This document shows positions 10,100-23,862 of a DNA stretch of 64,000 nt, one piece after another. The position numbers and the translations under genes were made by a program. The DNA is from Eonycteris spelaea. Taxonomy: Eukaryota; Chordata; Mammalia; Chiroptera; Pteropodidae. Positions within the stretch are counted from its first letter, which is position 1, and every line of letters starts with the position of its first letter. The notes under the pieces are model-generated. The model was given only the letters and a program-made list of their open reading frames with translations, did not search any database and had not been told where the DNA came from. Where the stretch lies: positions 183,501-247,500 of the forward strand of contig PUFA01000210.1 of the NCBI GenBank assembly GCA_003508835.1, read 5' to 3'.

Positions 10100-13000
10100 C
10101 TAAGACACAAAGTCTTTTGTTATTCCTTTAAAGCTGTACTTCCTCTTCCAGGTACGGACCACAGATATTAATTACTATTAGACAGACATAGACAGACAAA
10201 CACAGACACATTGTTACAGGAATGCTAGATTTCAAATTCATTATTATATTAGAAAAAAATACTAATTTAGCATTTACTCAAACATGTTATAATTCAAACA
10301 TTATTTTGCAATTAATTATCCATTAAACAACAAGAAACATTACAACATTATTGCATATACCCCATACACGTTTATGCCCCCTCCCCCACTTAAAAAGAAT
10401 AAGGGGAGGGGAAAAAAAAGAAAACAAGAAATACCAGCCAGCCAATAGGATGCACACCTGCCACAGAAGAGAAAGAGCTGCTGTTGTGCCAGAATTTGGA
10501 AAAAGTGGGGGGGGAGGACAGAGAAGAATTTCCCAAAGCAAAGAATATGACCCTCCTTATTCCTGATTAAGAAGGAATACAGGGTAAAAACAATTTCCTA
10601 GACGAATCAGCTAGTAAAACATACTACTTCCGTAGTCTGTATTCCTTGCTAACTCACTCTGTCTTTGGAAAAGCTGCTAAAGGAGGTCAAATCAATAATG
10701 CTACAGATGCCCAATCTCAAACATCCATGATCAAGAAACAGTACACTAATGCCTATGTCTAAGAATAAATCAATAAGATTAGTCTATCTTCCAACTCAAA
10801 CTCCCAGCTAAACAAACCAATAAATGAGGCCAATGATTTCTTTTTTGGGGGGAAAGTGAAGTGGAGGGGTGTTATTTCACTTCTTTTTCTGCCTTGCGGC
10901 AACAGCAAATAAATATCATTATGCAAGTCCAAAGATAAAACCTAGATAATTTTATTATCTTGCACAACCCTAAGACTTAATGGATATGCATTAGTCAGAC
11001 TATAATTTTCTCCTAAATGTGAAATTACTTTCCGTAAGTCAATATATCACCTGTTCTCACCAAAACTAAAACAACTCGAAAAACTTTATAGAGCCTCCAT
11101 GAAAGTTCAGTATCTTTCAATTACAGTTGACAAACTACAAGAAGACAGACACTCTGTCAAATACTGGGCAGATCTGTCCCTCGATGCCAGAAACCCACAG
11201 GGGCAAAAGGAATAAAAGCATGACACGTATGATGATCTTCCTCAGACAGAAACAGGGAAGTGATTAGTGATACCCCGTCCTAAAACCAGCCAGCGTAAGC
11301 ACCTTCCTCATTTTCCCTCTCAAGATCTCTTCTGGTGCCTCAAATGACGCCTTAAATAACTGAGGTTTCTGATAATAGACTCTTTGTAAAGGACAGTCAC
11401 AAGTACATAACACAAAACTCTCTAGAGCAAATCCAAAATGAACTTGGGAAATGTGTCGCTGGCAGCCTTTCCAGTGGAAGGAGACCAATGCCTGCAGCCG
11501 ATCTCGTGAGGCTTTCTGCACGCTCCCCTTTCCCGGTGCCCTCTGCTATCCTTGCAGGGATTGGAGCTGGAATGGCAAACATCTCTTGCCAATTTATTTT
11601 TATCTCACAATGTCTAGTTGCTGCCTCCAAGAACACCCCAACCACTCTTTTTGACTCTTCCAAGGACCGTAAATGGAGAGTCCCAGCCTTGTCCCTTTCA
11701 CCCTTCCAAGGCCATAAAAGGACATGGAAACCCAGCCGCCGCTCACTACTGTCTGGCTGCCATAGAGAAAAGCATTCGGCACACAGGAGGGCCCAGTCAG
11801 CTCTGTCACTGAGGGTTACTTCAGAAGCCGAGGAACACAACTAACGTTCCTTTGAAGAAAGGTGCCACACTTATCAGGACATGACATAGGCATCAGCAAA
11901 GCCACCAATCTCTGACAATATACATGGTGGGAAACCACAGAAAAGATTTACTTTTTTTTGGAAACCATCAAATTGAGCTTCAAATTTCACTCAGGGCTTA
12001 TGTAAATGTGAATGAGAAAACTAGTAATATCTAATGATTTTAGATATGAAAGAACAGTCAGATGATATATTTTATATTTCTCTGTAATGAACTTGTATAA
12101 TACACTTTAATAGTTAATGTGCTGATATGTAAAATATCTATTAGGGATCTGAAGGAAAATGTTTGGTAATCTTAAATCCCTATGACAAAATTTGATGTAT
12201 TTAAATAATGTTTAAAAGATTTCCAAATTGATTTTAACTCTCTCAAAACATGAATACACATGAGGTGACTTCTGGGTTCAATAAAGACCACAGATCCAAG
12301 AAAAGGTTGTTTAATTAGGACATGTAAACTAAGATAGAAAAAAAATAAGAACTCAAATTGCTACTGTACGAAACACTGGGATTTAGTTAAAGTAGAGGGA
12401 CTTTAGAAATGGGTAAAAAGGACTTATGGAGATCTTCCAATTCTTATCACCCATAATAAATCAAACAAGTTACACTTTCTACACTCTAAATGATTAACCA
12501 AAGTAAACAGTTAAATGATTGTTTATCTGTGTCAACAGTCCTAAATAAATCAACTTAAAACCCTACTCTAAATTTGAAATTAAGATAATGCTCCAGAATC
12601 TAGGAAAAACTGAAGTCTCACCTCCCATTTCAGACAGCTGCACCAAACCCAACAAGAACTTCAGTTAAGCTTTTTTTGGAGAACCATTTCCTGTTTCCCG
12701 TTCAGCACAAAAACCTTGCTTCCCTTCCTACTTCCTTTACTTCACTCATCTTAGAAATTTATAATAACTTAAGCTCTAGCATGTTTTTTAAAAATTAAGA
12801 TCTCAAGGGGGAAAGAATTTGCTTAAAATGATTAAAGACTATTCTATTCACAATCAAGAACACTTTTCTTATTGTTAGAGATTTCCATGGTAAACTGAAG
12901 TTACTGTTTTCTCCCTGGGGGAAGAGCTGTGAGCTAAGCATCTTTAATGAGGTCATAGGGATAGAGGGCAGGAAGAGTTAAGAAAATCTGAACGGAAGAA

Positions 13001-13489
13001 CTGGAATGTAGGTAACAACTTGATTACGTGGTCAAATCAGAGGAGTTCATAGGTATTTGATTTGGAAGAAACGCCAGGTGAATGCTTACTAAATCCACCA
13101 TGCGAAATGTTTAATGACTACAAAAGGAAAAGAACCAGAGAAAAGACTTGAAAGATGTCCCATTACCAAAGCAGGGAGAAAAATAAGATGGCTGACAACT
13201 GACAATTTATAGACAGAGGGAAAGTTTGGCCAAAGTTTAAGATTAGAGTGAAAGAAATGAGAAATAAAGAAGACATTCATTGTGGATGAATGTAAGGGGA
13301 GTCTACGGGGGAGGGGGCAGGTAAACAAAGCAGGAGTTTTAGATGGGCAGGATTGGGGGTTCAACGGCAGCAATGCAGAGAAAGACCCAGGGTTACAGTA
13401 CACGTAACATTAAATACAGTGCACAATGCAGCTATCTTGCCAAAGTAAGTAAATCCAGTATTGGGTTGTATAAGCAGAGGAATCACATG

Positions 13490-13640
13490 TAAGCTATGAA
13501 GGTGGCTCTTCCTCTCTATTCAGCACCGGTGAGGCCACAGCTGGAGCACAGCATTCAGTTCTGGGCATCGAACCAGCTACAAGAGAGGGAAATTGTAGAG
13601 TTCAGAAAAGGGCAAATAATATAATGAAAGGCTTGGAAAA
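13490..13640. repeat. Possible ancient interspersed repeat
   Basis: The text CCGGTGAGGCCACAGCTGGAGCACAGCATTC followed by AGTTCTGGGCATCGAACC resembles an old vertebrate repeat whose consensus includes a phrase like 'gaggcctcatctggagtattgtgtccagttctgggc'. I cannot name the family. The limits are rough. Confidence 0.35.
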
Positions 13641-15934
13641 TAAGATCTGTAAGTAGGGCCAGTGGTTTCATCAAAGCCCTTTCTGACATTATATAAGCTA
13701 CTTTTGGGGTAAAAACAAGGTTTCTTTTGCTTCAGTGTCCTCCAATTCCTCCTTTGACTGTCAGGAAGTGGGAAGAATTGAATTCTTCCGTGGTATGGCA
13801 AGGTAGGAAGTAAACTACGCAAATCGCATGGGCATATGCCAGCCAATTCTGCTACTGGCTCAATCATTTTCTCAAAATTTGCCCCATTTCATGTAATCAT
13901 AAAATAAGCACCATGACAAAACCACTGTTCTAACAGAACTGACTACAGGTGGGACAGGGTATACACCAAGGAAGAATAGAAATAAGGCATAATAGCTATA
14001 TAAACGTGTTGTGTGGAAAACACTGGCATGATCAGTCTAAGATGTCAGATGAAAAAACAAAGTCCAACTGCAGGGAGGACAGCTTGGTTATAAACAGCAG
14101 GAAACAATGTTATAAGAAAAAAAAGCAGTGAAACAGATTTTCAAATGTAGTTGTCAAGCTGGCCACACTAGAAATAGATTACATAGTTTATCTTAACCCT
14201 CTGCCAACTAAATATGATACATTTGAGATTATCTTTTAATGTAGATGATCAAATAAAGAATACACTTATTTGCAAACAGTCTTAAAAAGCACATATTATA
14301 TTCCACAAGAGATAAGGGAAATTACACTGGGAACAAATCTCTACTGACTGACTGTTGAAAACAATAACTAAGCTTAAGTAGACGTGTATTTTGAAGCCAA
14401 AAAAAAAAAAACAAAATGGTCTTTGTGAAAGAGATCTATCTTCTTCCTTTAAACTAAATTACCACTTTATTTTAACTGCTACAACAAGCTGCTTAGTTAA
14501 TTGAGACAACAAAACAATACCAGAGTTTATTTCAGTATCTTTAAGAAAGACTCAAAATCTCTTTAAATTCATTTTATTTTCTTACTGTGAGCACAAAGGT
14601 AGGAAAGAAAAAAATCTGAAAGTAAATAAATACATTTCTGCATTCTGTAAGAGGAATATAAGAATATAGTATAAATATGACTACATATATCACACAGAGA
14701 AATATAAATAATAATTAGGAAATATCTAAGGCAAAACCCACCCGGGCAGCAGAACTTTTATACCATCTATATCTTTAGGGTTTCTATAATTAAAATCTAG
14801 CAAACTGACTTGCCAAACACCTAAATCCTTTAGAACTAACCAAATGAAAACCCCAACAAAACAAAACACAAAAATACAGCACTCGTTTTACACGCACCAG
14901 TTCTTAGAGTCAAGTAGAAAGTTTTGGCAAGTGGAAAATCTATTCTTGAAATATTTTCTTTTCCTCTCCAAGCAGAAGTTCTTAACTGTTTTGGGTCATG
15001 GATCCCCTCCCCAGAAATATGCACATGTCAAACCGTTCCACACAATTTCAAGGGAACACAAACTCTGAAGAAGCCATACAAAAACTTTGGGTTAAAAAAC
15101 TCTGCTCTATATCGTGTGGTTGTTTCTTTCCATAAAAGAACACAACAGGTATTAGCTAGTAACCCTAAAATAAAGGAGGCTTTAATTCAAGTCTTTGGTT
15201 TTACAAGAGATTCTAGCAATTGGGACATCCAGTTTAAGTTCAATTTACCCAGTTTACAGTATCTGCTCATTTAGATAAAGCAGCATTAATGTTTCCTTTA
15301 AGAGGTAAATTAGCTGAACTCCAGTTTCTTGAAAGACACATACAAGGATATTAATTTACTCTTTGCAAAAATATAGCACTTTTTTTTTCTATTTCCTGAG
15401 GAAGAAATCATCTTCTGAAGAGGCAATTAAGCAATATTAAATAATTAAATAACTTATGCTGATTATCTGTTCCAATATATCACATAGTATTGATCATTAT
15501 CTGATTAACCTATCAATATAGATGCTAGATAAATTCCTAAGGGCAACAACTTAAAACAGAGAAATTCACACATCTTAGAACAAGTAAGTGTTGGAAAGTA
15601 AGTCATGTTCACTACCTTTCCTTGGTAGTCACAATGCCAAATAATCTCTTTTATAAAACTTTCTATAACATTCTGATTGACAAGGTGTGGGGAGAGCTGC
15701 TTAAAGCTCTAGTGGCAAAAATCAGCTTCCAGCTTCCAAAACATTATATTTGAATGAGAAAAAAATTTTGAATGAAATAAAACACCTTAGAGATCATCTA
15801 GTCTAACCAGCTCCACTTAACAAACGAACCAGAGACCCCAAGACAAATAAGCATTTCCTTCAAAAGGGATTTGGCATATTAAAAATTACTGAATGCCACC
15901 CACACAAAATGTTAATGTTTCCTAAGAGAGCTAT

Positions 15935-16046
15935 TCTGCTAGACTGAGCTCCATGAGACAGGGACTATGTCTGTCTTGTTCACTGTGTCCCTGAGTCCAG
16001 AAAAGTGCCTATCACACAAGGACCATTCAATGTACTAAATAAATGA
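15935..16046 (+). mobile_element. L2 3' end
   Basis: GAGCTCCATGAGACAGGGAC, a GTCCCTGAGTCCAG segment and ACTAAATAAATGAATTAA follow the L2 tail order (gagctccttgagggcaggg ... aataaatgaatg). Confidence 0.75.
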
Positions 16047-19000
16047 ATTAAGGCAATTTTAAAGTAGTAATAAATCACTAGCAAGAAGATCACATTTTTC
16101 TTAACGAAGAAAATCAGGAAACTCATTTAAGCACAATGGTAGATTTTATTTATAAAAATCAATAAATTCAAGGTGGGTTGGGCTCCTAAAATCTTTGAAA
16201 AAGCAGGAGCAGAAAAGGGTATAAAACATAGATACAGCTATAACTAGCAAAGTGAATTAATACCTTCGTAATAAAGGAGGACTAATGGCAGAAGGCAAGG
16301 CTGTTTTAAAACTATCTGCCATTCTTGCTGTTATATTTTTCTTCGGGGAATGGGCAGCGCCTGCCAAATGGAGCTCTGCAGCTCTGTCCAAACTTTACCA
16401 CTTCTTATGCTTTACAAATTAAATAATAAAATATTAAAAGCAGAAAGTAGTTCTGTCAAAGATAGAAAAGGAAAACACTGGAATTGTTTCCTGGATTTTA
16501 ATAACGTCAAACAGAAGAATGACCACCAGAAACCAAGATCTTACCTCCTTTGAGCCCCGGTCTCTGTGGGGAACTGTCCAGGACTGAATTCATTCCGAAT
16601 CTGGCTATCAACGACCCACTTTTGTATCTATAACTGGTCAGTACTGTCTTCGTGAGGGAGAGATTCTTGCACAGAACAAATAATTCAGGAAATTGTGATT
16701 CTCAATGAGTATCAACCCTTTAAGTTTCTGGGTTCCTCCATGCCAGCAGCTGAGGGTCTTGCCTCAAGGAGGACAATACTAATTGCGAAAAAACAAACAT
16801 CTTCCATTGCTCCAGGAACTATGTTCATGTAGCCATAAAAAGCCCACACTGGGTAAGTCACACAGGGGTAATCAGATGATAGCTCAAACTGGCAGCGACA
16901 CTATACAAGGCACACCTCGCATGAACGGTCATGTTTAAGGGCTTCTTTGGGATACAAGAGTCCTTCTAGATGTGGAATCCTCAAGTGCCTTTCGATTTAG
17001 AACAAGACAGGTCAAATAGCGAGGGTATACTGAACTACCTATTTCAGACATAAGCAGCAACAGGTAGTTTACAGTCATCAAGACAGTCAGATAACACTTT
17101 GTCTAGAACTTTTTCCCCATAAAAGAAGGGAAAATTAGTTATTTGGTAAAGAACTGACTTGGATTAGAGGATATTTTCATTTGATTTTCTGTATTGCCTC
17201 TGAAGTTGCTACAGTAGCAGCTCTCTTGACTGTTTCTCAGTACTTCACACCTTGGGGCACCACCTCGAGATGTATTTGGCCATGAAAAATGTTACTTTTT
17301 ATTAGTATGTGATAACTAAAAATCACATTCAAGAGAATTATCTGAAGTATTTCTAGGATAGCAGGGTAGAATCAATCATCTTCAAAGGCCTCCCATACAA
17401 ACACCCTGCATTATGTGCTAATTGTTCCCAATCAATCATGTCTAAACATGAAGAATTACTCATGCACACACATACATGCACAAATTACCAAAAAAAAAAA
17501 AAAAAAGAAAGAAAACCTCACACAGCCTTACAATACTGTATTGCTTCCCACACACAAAGGTATTTTCTATTCATCAGACCAATGTTTAAAAGGGAAACTA
17601 TGCAGGTTCCCTGCTCCCACACCGATGCATAGGCTACTCTCTTCCTTTTCATTGCCGTCCATGTGCTTTCAGATTTTGCGAGTTATTTTCTTATTAAAAC
17701 TACCATCCATAATGCACAGATAACCTAAATAACAGATTTCTTTTTCCTTAAGTAAATTTTATGTATTTGGTTGTGAAAAAGAAATAATCTTGACACTTGG
17801 ATAAAGTCATCTAAAAAGTAAGGTTATTAGAAATTCTCCATCAAGATATCTGGGTATTAGCATTAAGTCAAGATTCAGTCAATTGTTTAAAAAAAGTGTT
17901 GTGTTTTTTTTGCCTTTACATGACGTATAGGCAATAAGTGCATGAAAAGAACACATCATATTCTGTCACATATCCTTTCTATAAAAAACTGAAAATAAGC
18001 ACATTTTACGTTTATGCATCTGTCCTTGGTCAACCTGAACTTATTTAGAAAGTTATTAGAAAGTCGGGCGATCATAACACTTTTTATAGCTCATTTGGTA
18101 GCATTTTTATATTTTATTCTTACCTTTATGAGGATTGCTAAAAGTAATGGCCATATGAAAAAATGTCTGTACCTTTTACAAAACTCAAACATTTTCCATA
18201 TGCGGCTCAATGTCCCATGTAATGAAGGTAAACCATAACTACTATTTCCTCAGTGCCTACTGTGTGCTGAGATTCAGGCCAAGGACTTCACAATTATTAT
18301 CCCTAATGTTTACAATAATGTTAAGAGAGGGTCACAGAAAACAGACACTGAAGGAGACTGTGCAGGAGGTGTACTTGCCGAGACTGAGAGGAGCAGGACT
18401 GGGCAGACAAAGAAGCTGATGCAAGACACAGAGTTGCAACAGGGGCCTCGGCTACTCCCAAAGTGAGGTATGGAGCCTGGACAACCCTTCAGAGTCATCC
18501 TGAATTGAGGCAAGGAGGCTGTACCTTTGCATTTCAGCGATGACCAGTCAGTGGATTCAGGAGGCCACTGGAGAGGGAGCCTGAGCTTGGGGGAGGCGGC
18601 TCCCTTGGGCAAAGGGAAATGCGGGAGGAATCCAATCAGAAGCCATCATCCATCAGCGCTGTGGGCAGCTGAGGGGACTAAGTTGTGTCTCATCCCCAGA
18701 GAGGGGTTGGGCAGTGTATCTATCACATTATGTACAGAAGACACGTGATGCATCCTCATTTGACAGAAAAGAGAACTAAGAGAAAGCATCATATCCAAGA
18801 TCACTATTGGAGTGTTTAACGCAAGCAAATCTTAGGTTTCAAAACTAGGACCTGGTATGCTTCTCTTCCTTCAGTAGCAGACATTGAAAAGTAGTCACCG
18901 AATTTGCCTTTTTGCCCTAGTTGCTTAGAAGTTCATAGCTCATTCTAATATACAGATGATGATATTTAACTGAATTACTACTGTACTCCCTGCACTGACT

Positions 19001-19617
19001 TCTTATTTTCTGATTTATTTTTAGTTTTTCACATGCATATCCTTTTGGGGGGACATATTTATTTCATTATTTTATGAAAACAGTCCATCTCCTCCCCATC
19101 ATCTCTCAGAAGAGTACCAAACCATTTACACATGAAGTGAACAATGGTAGCATAAGGTAATGGACACTCCATGGCCCCCTCCATCAGCCATATCCCTACC
19201 TGCTTTTACTGTTAAAAAAATAATTCTACTTTTTAACATTTCTCCTATAATTCAAACTGATTTCTTTTAAGAGGAGTTGTGGTCCAAAAAATATCATTTC
19301 TATAAGCCTTGAATTACCCACTGAGTTTTCTACAATAAAACTTTTATTTATGTTTCAACACTGGTTTTAAATTCTTCCATGGGACTTCCAAATCAGTTTC
19401 TCATTGTGTTTATATCTTAGGACACTGTGAATTATTTACAAAAATTTTTAAAAATCTGTGTTTTCATTTCTATGATAACATATATAAGCATGATGATGTC
19501 CATTTGGGTGTTGCTATGTGATTTTGGTATTGCATTTATGACTGTTTAATCACACTGTTGCCAAAATTTTCAAAATTTAATAAAGGTGGGTTAATGATTC
19601 ATAAGGGGACAATATAC

Positions 19618-19806
19618 TCAAGTGGTTAAGAGCTTGGAGTTGGGTTGCTTCTAGCTTCCCCACCTGCTAGCTTTGTGACATTAGACAAATCTTGTGCCTC
19701 ATTCATAGATTTGTTGTGTTAAATGAAAAATATAAGTAGAGCATTTAAAGCAGTGTCTGCCTAATAAGCTGCATTCAGTAAATGTTAGCCATTATTATTA
19801 TTATGA
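19618..19806 (+). mobile_element. MIR
   Basis: AAGTGGTTAAGAGCTTGGAG, CTAGCTTTGTGACATTAGAC and AGTAAATGTTAGCCATTATT appear in MIR order, covering most of the element. Confidence 0.8.
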
Positions 19807-20757
19807 AATGACAGTCACACCAGTGCTAAGAAGACCAAGATGCCTTATGAACAAAGGTTAATTCAAGTACAGAAAAAGTTAACAGCAAAGTTTTATCATA
19901 AAGTACATGGCAGGAATAGAAAACTCAAAGAACCTTACTGTAGCACTCTGTGTCAAGGATCTTGTTGGATAAGTGACTAAGTTTCAGCTTAACCATGTCC
20001 TTCAATATTAAAGGAATACTAGCTTGATTTTATTTTAGTTTTATTAGTACTTAAAGTGTTTTATAAAGTTGTTTTTGTTTGAGAACATGTGAGATTTATA
20101 ATTAAAGGTGTTTATACCTTGATTTAGGTTTGTTACATATTAAGTAACTCATAGTTATATACATGTTTGCCCACGCATTATTCAAGTTTCAGAAATACTT
20201 GGCAATATCACCACAGCTTCTTCAACTTTTGGGGCATATTTCTTCTTTATAGAAAAAAGCTGATCATTTAACCATTTTCAAAAGTTTACAGTCTTGGCAG
20301 GAATATGGTGACTAAAACAATGACATATAAATAAAGGGAGAAAAAAAAGGAATCCAGAGTAAGGATTCAGCCTGCTCACTGGGTAATCTGTTCACAAGAC
20401 GCAGGAGGCAGGTAAAACTTAGCATGATCAAGTAAGGAGTATGAATGACGCAAATATTTTCTTGGAGTTTGATATTACAAAAAGCATGTAGATTTCTCAT
20501 TCATTTTTTGGTGCATAGAAATTTACTGGAATTCAAATCAGATTCCCCATCACTTTTTTTAAAAAATAACATTTTATGGATATGTGGATATGCTACAGTT
20601 AAAATTTCCCCCCGATTATTCCTCTTAATTTTGTAATGGGGTTTATATTACTTAAGAAAAATATTTCATACTGCTCTAAAATTGGCACAACTCTGATCTC
20701 TCAAAGTCCAACTATTAATCGTGTTTCCTAATCTGCACAAGAGAGAAAGAACATTAC

Positions 20758-20865
20758 CTGATTTTGCTGAAGACTGACCTTGGGGACCCGCACAGGGTGC
20801 TCATTTTCTAATAAGTGAATTAATACCAACACATCGACGCTACACTTTGCTGCTTCGTGGGGCAA
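20758..20865 (-). other. Candidate 108-nt cassette exon in MSANTD2 intron 1
   Basis: On the minus strand a 108-nt block is bordered by a plausible acceptor (pyrimidine-rich, ending ATATGTCCAG) and a good donor (AATCAG|GTAATG). It is open in only one frame, starting at its first base. That frame encodes 36 residues beginning LPHEAAKCSVDVLVLIHLL and ending RVPKVSLQQNQ. Exon 1 ends and exon 2 starts in phase 0, so inclusion would insert 36 residues between ERIK and TLRR without shifting the frame. The block keeps several CpGs in AT-rich surroundings. I do not recognise the peptide; the start has a faint ankyrin-like look (LPHEAAKCSVDVLVL). It could be an unannotated alternative exon, a fragment of another gene, or chance. 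Confidence 0.3.
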
Positions 20866-21075
20866 CTGGACATATCACAATAAAAAGGCATAATATAAAA
20901 TCATTTAAATCATTCTTAATAAAGCAAAGGCAAATAAATTTCTATTTTTTATATATAATGAAAGGTAGAGAGCTCAAATTTTCTAAGGTCGATAAGGCTG
21001 ATATCAAGGAATATCATATTTGAGTGGTTTTCTAATTGTGTTGTTTTGAATTACTACATTTTAAATATCATATTG

Positions 21076-21216
21076 TTTTCTATCAGAATGTAAGCTCTTT
21101 GAAGGCAGAATTTTTTTTTTTCCAGTTTTGTTCACTGACGTATTCCCAGAACCTATCAATGCCTGGCATGCAGAAGCAGTTCAACAGATTTTTGCTAAAT
21201 GAATGAATAAATAAAG
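21076..21216 (+). mobile_element. L2 3' end
   Basis: GAATGTAAGCTCTTTGAAGG, TATTCCCAGAACCTATCAAT and AATGAATGAATAAATAAAG show the L2 terminal order, with a T-run inserted. Confidence 0.75.
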
Positions 21217-22794
21217 TTAATAAAGATTCCTTAAGGTTGTATAGGAAAGTTGAGAGATCAAATAAAAGGTCGAAGTACTTTTTGACCTAGCATACGCTTC
21301 TTTCTAAATCACAAACCAGCTCCTTCCATTTAGAGAAAAATGTTTGCAAATTTAAAACAATAATAATAAAAGCAGTTTTTGGTAGATATAAACTTTATTC
21401 TGGTTTTATTAACATCAATTACAAACATAATTGAGTTATTTGGATAAATGAAGTAATCTGAAAGTAGATAGTAGAAAAACAATAGTGTGAGTTTCAAAAA
21501 AATTCAGGCTATTACAACAAAGTAGTCTTACATAGGCTGAAAAATGCAGCTGAAAAACATATCTAAATAAATAACTTCCATTCTATTTGTATCAATTTAT
21601 ATTGAGTGAAGCATTATTTGGTAGCTCAAAATATGTAATTTAAGAATGCAGCCAAGAACATATATATAGAAATAAAATGATGGCTGTTATTCCTAAAATG
21701 TCTGCAAATAAACACAGGTTTGTATTTTCCTAAGGAATAACAGCACATCCCACTAAGTGACAAGATAACACTCACTTGATTAGTGCCAAAAAAAAAAAAA
21801 AAAAATTTCCATTGGCTCTCAAGGACTCTCTCAACTACAAAGTTAAGAATTATAAGATGTAATACATGCCTTTTTCAATATGCGGACATTTTTCAATTAT
21901 TCAGAACAATGGGGGGAAGGGAGACTCCGCATAAATTACAAACTCCAGATAATTTGTAACATATGCACAGAAGGCACAGATTCATTAAGCCTTCATTATG
22001 AACACTGAATGAAGTTTCTGCAATGGCAAATAGCAGGCAGAACACATTGCATGAACCCCACAATAAAATTAAAGAATACCTAATCATCACGGCAATCTCA
22101 ACAATCGTTTGACGTCTAAAGCTCTTTATGGTACTGGTATTTGTGTATGAAACTCGGGAAGTTTTTTCTCCATTTTTAAAAAACACTTTTAAACATTACA
22201 CAGATATAACCTTCCAAAGGGTGAAAAAACTGCTATTCTACTTCAATCTAGTGACATGAGTATATACTTCAGAGTGCCAACTAACATTTAAAATTTTAAA
22301 TCTGAATTTTAGTTCTTACCCTTTTGTAGGGTTGACAGAGAAAAAAAAAAAAAAAGGCAGGATGATCGCTTCTGAAAACTGGGGAGAAGAATCCCGAAAG
22401 AGTCTGTACAGACTCCTAAGAGGTAACATAGGCAGGACTGTTTTAGTTGGATCTCACTGGGTTCTAGAACCAACACTAAAAACTTAAGCTATGAAGTATT
22501 GTAATGATCCTTGACGATACAACTAAGAATCCTCTGTGTAAGCTGGGAGAGCAGTAAACAGTGAGTTGTGTGACAGGTTAAGATCTAACAAATCAATCAG
22601 ATATAAATACAAACAGCCCCACTGATATTCGTAAATCTAAAATCGATTCTCTCCATTTTCCTTGGCACTGCTTTATTTCAGTGCTTGTCTAGCTTACTGC
22701 TAAATGATCTCTGTGCTTCCAGTCTTACCTTTCCAATCCATTTTCCAGTTTTAGAACCTAAGACTAACCCATGTTACCCGCCCCCACCCCCGCC

Positions 22795-22950
22795 ACTTAG
22801 AATTCTTTGATGACTAAGATAAAGTCCAAATTCCTTAGTACATCATTTGACTCTTGTTTATGTCTCCAGTTTCATTTCTTCCCACTTCCTTTCACCCTTG
22901 TTTCTCAAACCCTAGGCTCCAGCTATCTAGAACTGCACAGTATAAGACAC
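22795..22950 (+). mobile_element. L2 fragment
   Basis: GATAAAGTCCAAATTCCTTA and the following segments match an internal part of the L2 3' region (consensus 'aggataaagtccaaactcctta'). Confidence 0.6.
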
Positions 22951-23307
22951 TTCACCAGCATACCTGGGACATGACTGGTTCCTCTTTTTCCTAACTAAAG
23001 GTTATGACCCATTAGTGGGCTGGGAAATCAATTTTAGTGGGCTGTGACCACCCTTCTAAATATCCCAAGTGGGAGATGAAGAGACAATGTATAGGGGATC
23101 AAGAACCATTCTGGTGAAGAGGACCCAGGAGTGGCGAGAGGGTGGCTTGGGAGACGGGTGAAAGGGGTGAATTGGGAGCTGGTACAGGTTAGAGGGATGG
23201 GTGTAGGGGAGGGGCATTTGAGGATCGTCAGTTTGGGGAGAGGGACTGGCTGAGGCTGGGGCACAGTGCGTGCATGTAACAACGGGGAGGCATTATGCCC
23301 ACACCAG

Positions 23308-23862
23308 GTGGCGGCGTACATCAGTGGGGCCACGTCAAGCCAGCTTGAAGTATCCCTGGTCTACCCCATGCCTTCCTGGAATGTGTCCCTGAGGCTGCAG
23401 GGCCTCGAGGAGAAAGACTCTGGGTACTATCGCTGTTCTGTGAATGTGCAAGACAGTCAAGGCATAAAGCAGGGCCAAGCAGCAAAACCTTAAACTCAGT
23501 GTGCTGGGTAAGTGAGAAGCACACACATTCCAATACCTCCCCACCCCCATGGGAGATCAGGTCAGGCAGGTCCCTGTCCCAAATGGCTGGGTGTAAAGGT
23601 TGGAGGAAGGGCAAACAGAGTGACAGAAGGGTATGTGTGTGTGAGTTTGGGGGAGTGTCTGTTGGTCTGTCGGGTGTGAGTTTTTAACCTGTCTCCCTTT
23701 CCCCAGTTCCTCCAGCTCCTCCATCCTGCCACCTCCTGGGCGTGCCCAGTGTGGGGACCAATGTGACCCTGAGCTGCCGGTCCCCAAGGAGTAAGCCCGT
23801 TGCCCAATACCAGTGGGAGCGGCCACCCCCATCTCCCCAGGTTTTCTTTGCACCAGTTTTAG
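23308..23862 (+). pseudogene. ESAM: Unprocessed ESAM fragment (two immunoglobulin-region exons), broken
   Basis: Two adjacent exon-like blocks match endothelial cell-selective adhesion molecule. Block one (23,308-23,507) encodes [19 protein letters not shown] and [18 protein letters not shown], the end of the V-type Ig domain with its Asp-x-Gly-x-Tyr-x-Cys signature. Block two (23,707-23,862) encodes [38 protein letters not shown] and FFAPVL, the start of the C2-type domain. A 199-nt GTAAGT...CCCCAG intron separates them, and a GTGAG donor follows, so this is a DNA-level copy and not a retrocopy. Two single bases appear to be missing near the end of block one, giving a TAA at 23,491-23,493. 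It runs antisense to its host, MSANTD2 intron 1. In human the real ESAM lies downstream of MSANTD2 on the same strand as MSANTD2, so this is an inverted partial duplicate. Flanking GC-rich DNA (about 23,040-24,050) may be copied intron. A functional gene is very unlikely. Confidence 0.85.

Noticed and set aside
11264..11844. Overlapping open frames on both strands at 11.26-11.84 kb in intron 1
   Set aside because: No family resemblance, and openness on several frames at once indicates composition, not coding.
16545..16690. Donor-like GGAG|GTAAGA on the minus strand with an open frame upstream (IARFGMNSVLDSS...)
   Set aside because: The open frame ends in a phase that would not join exon 2 in frame, and I see no good acceptor. 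Weaker than the 20.76-kb candidate.
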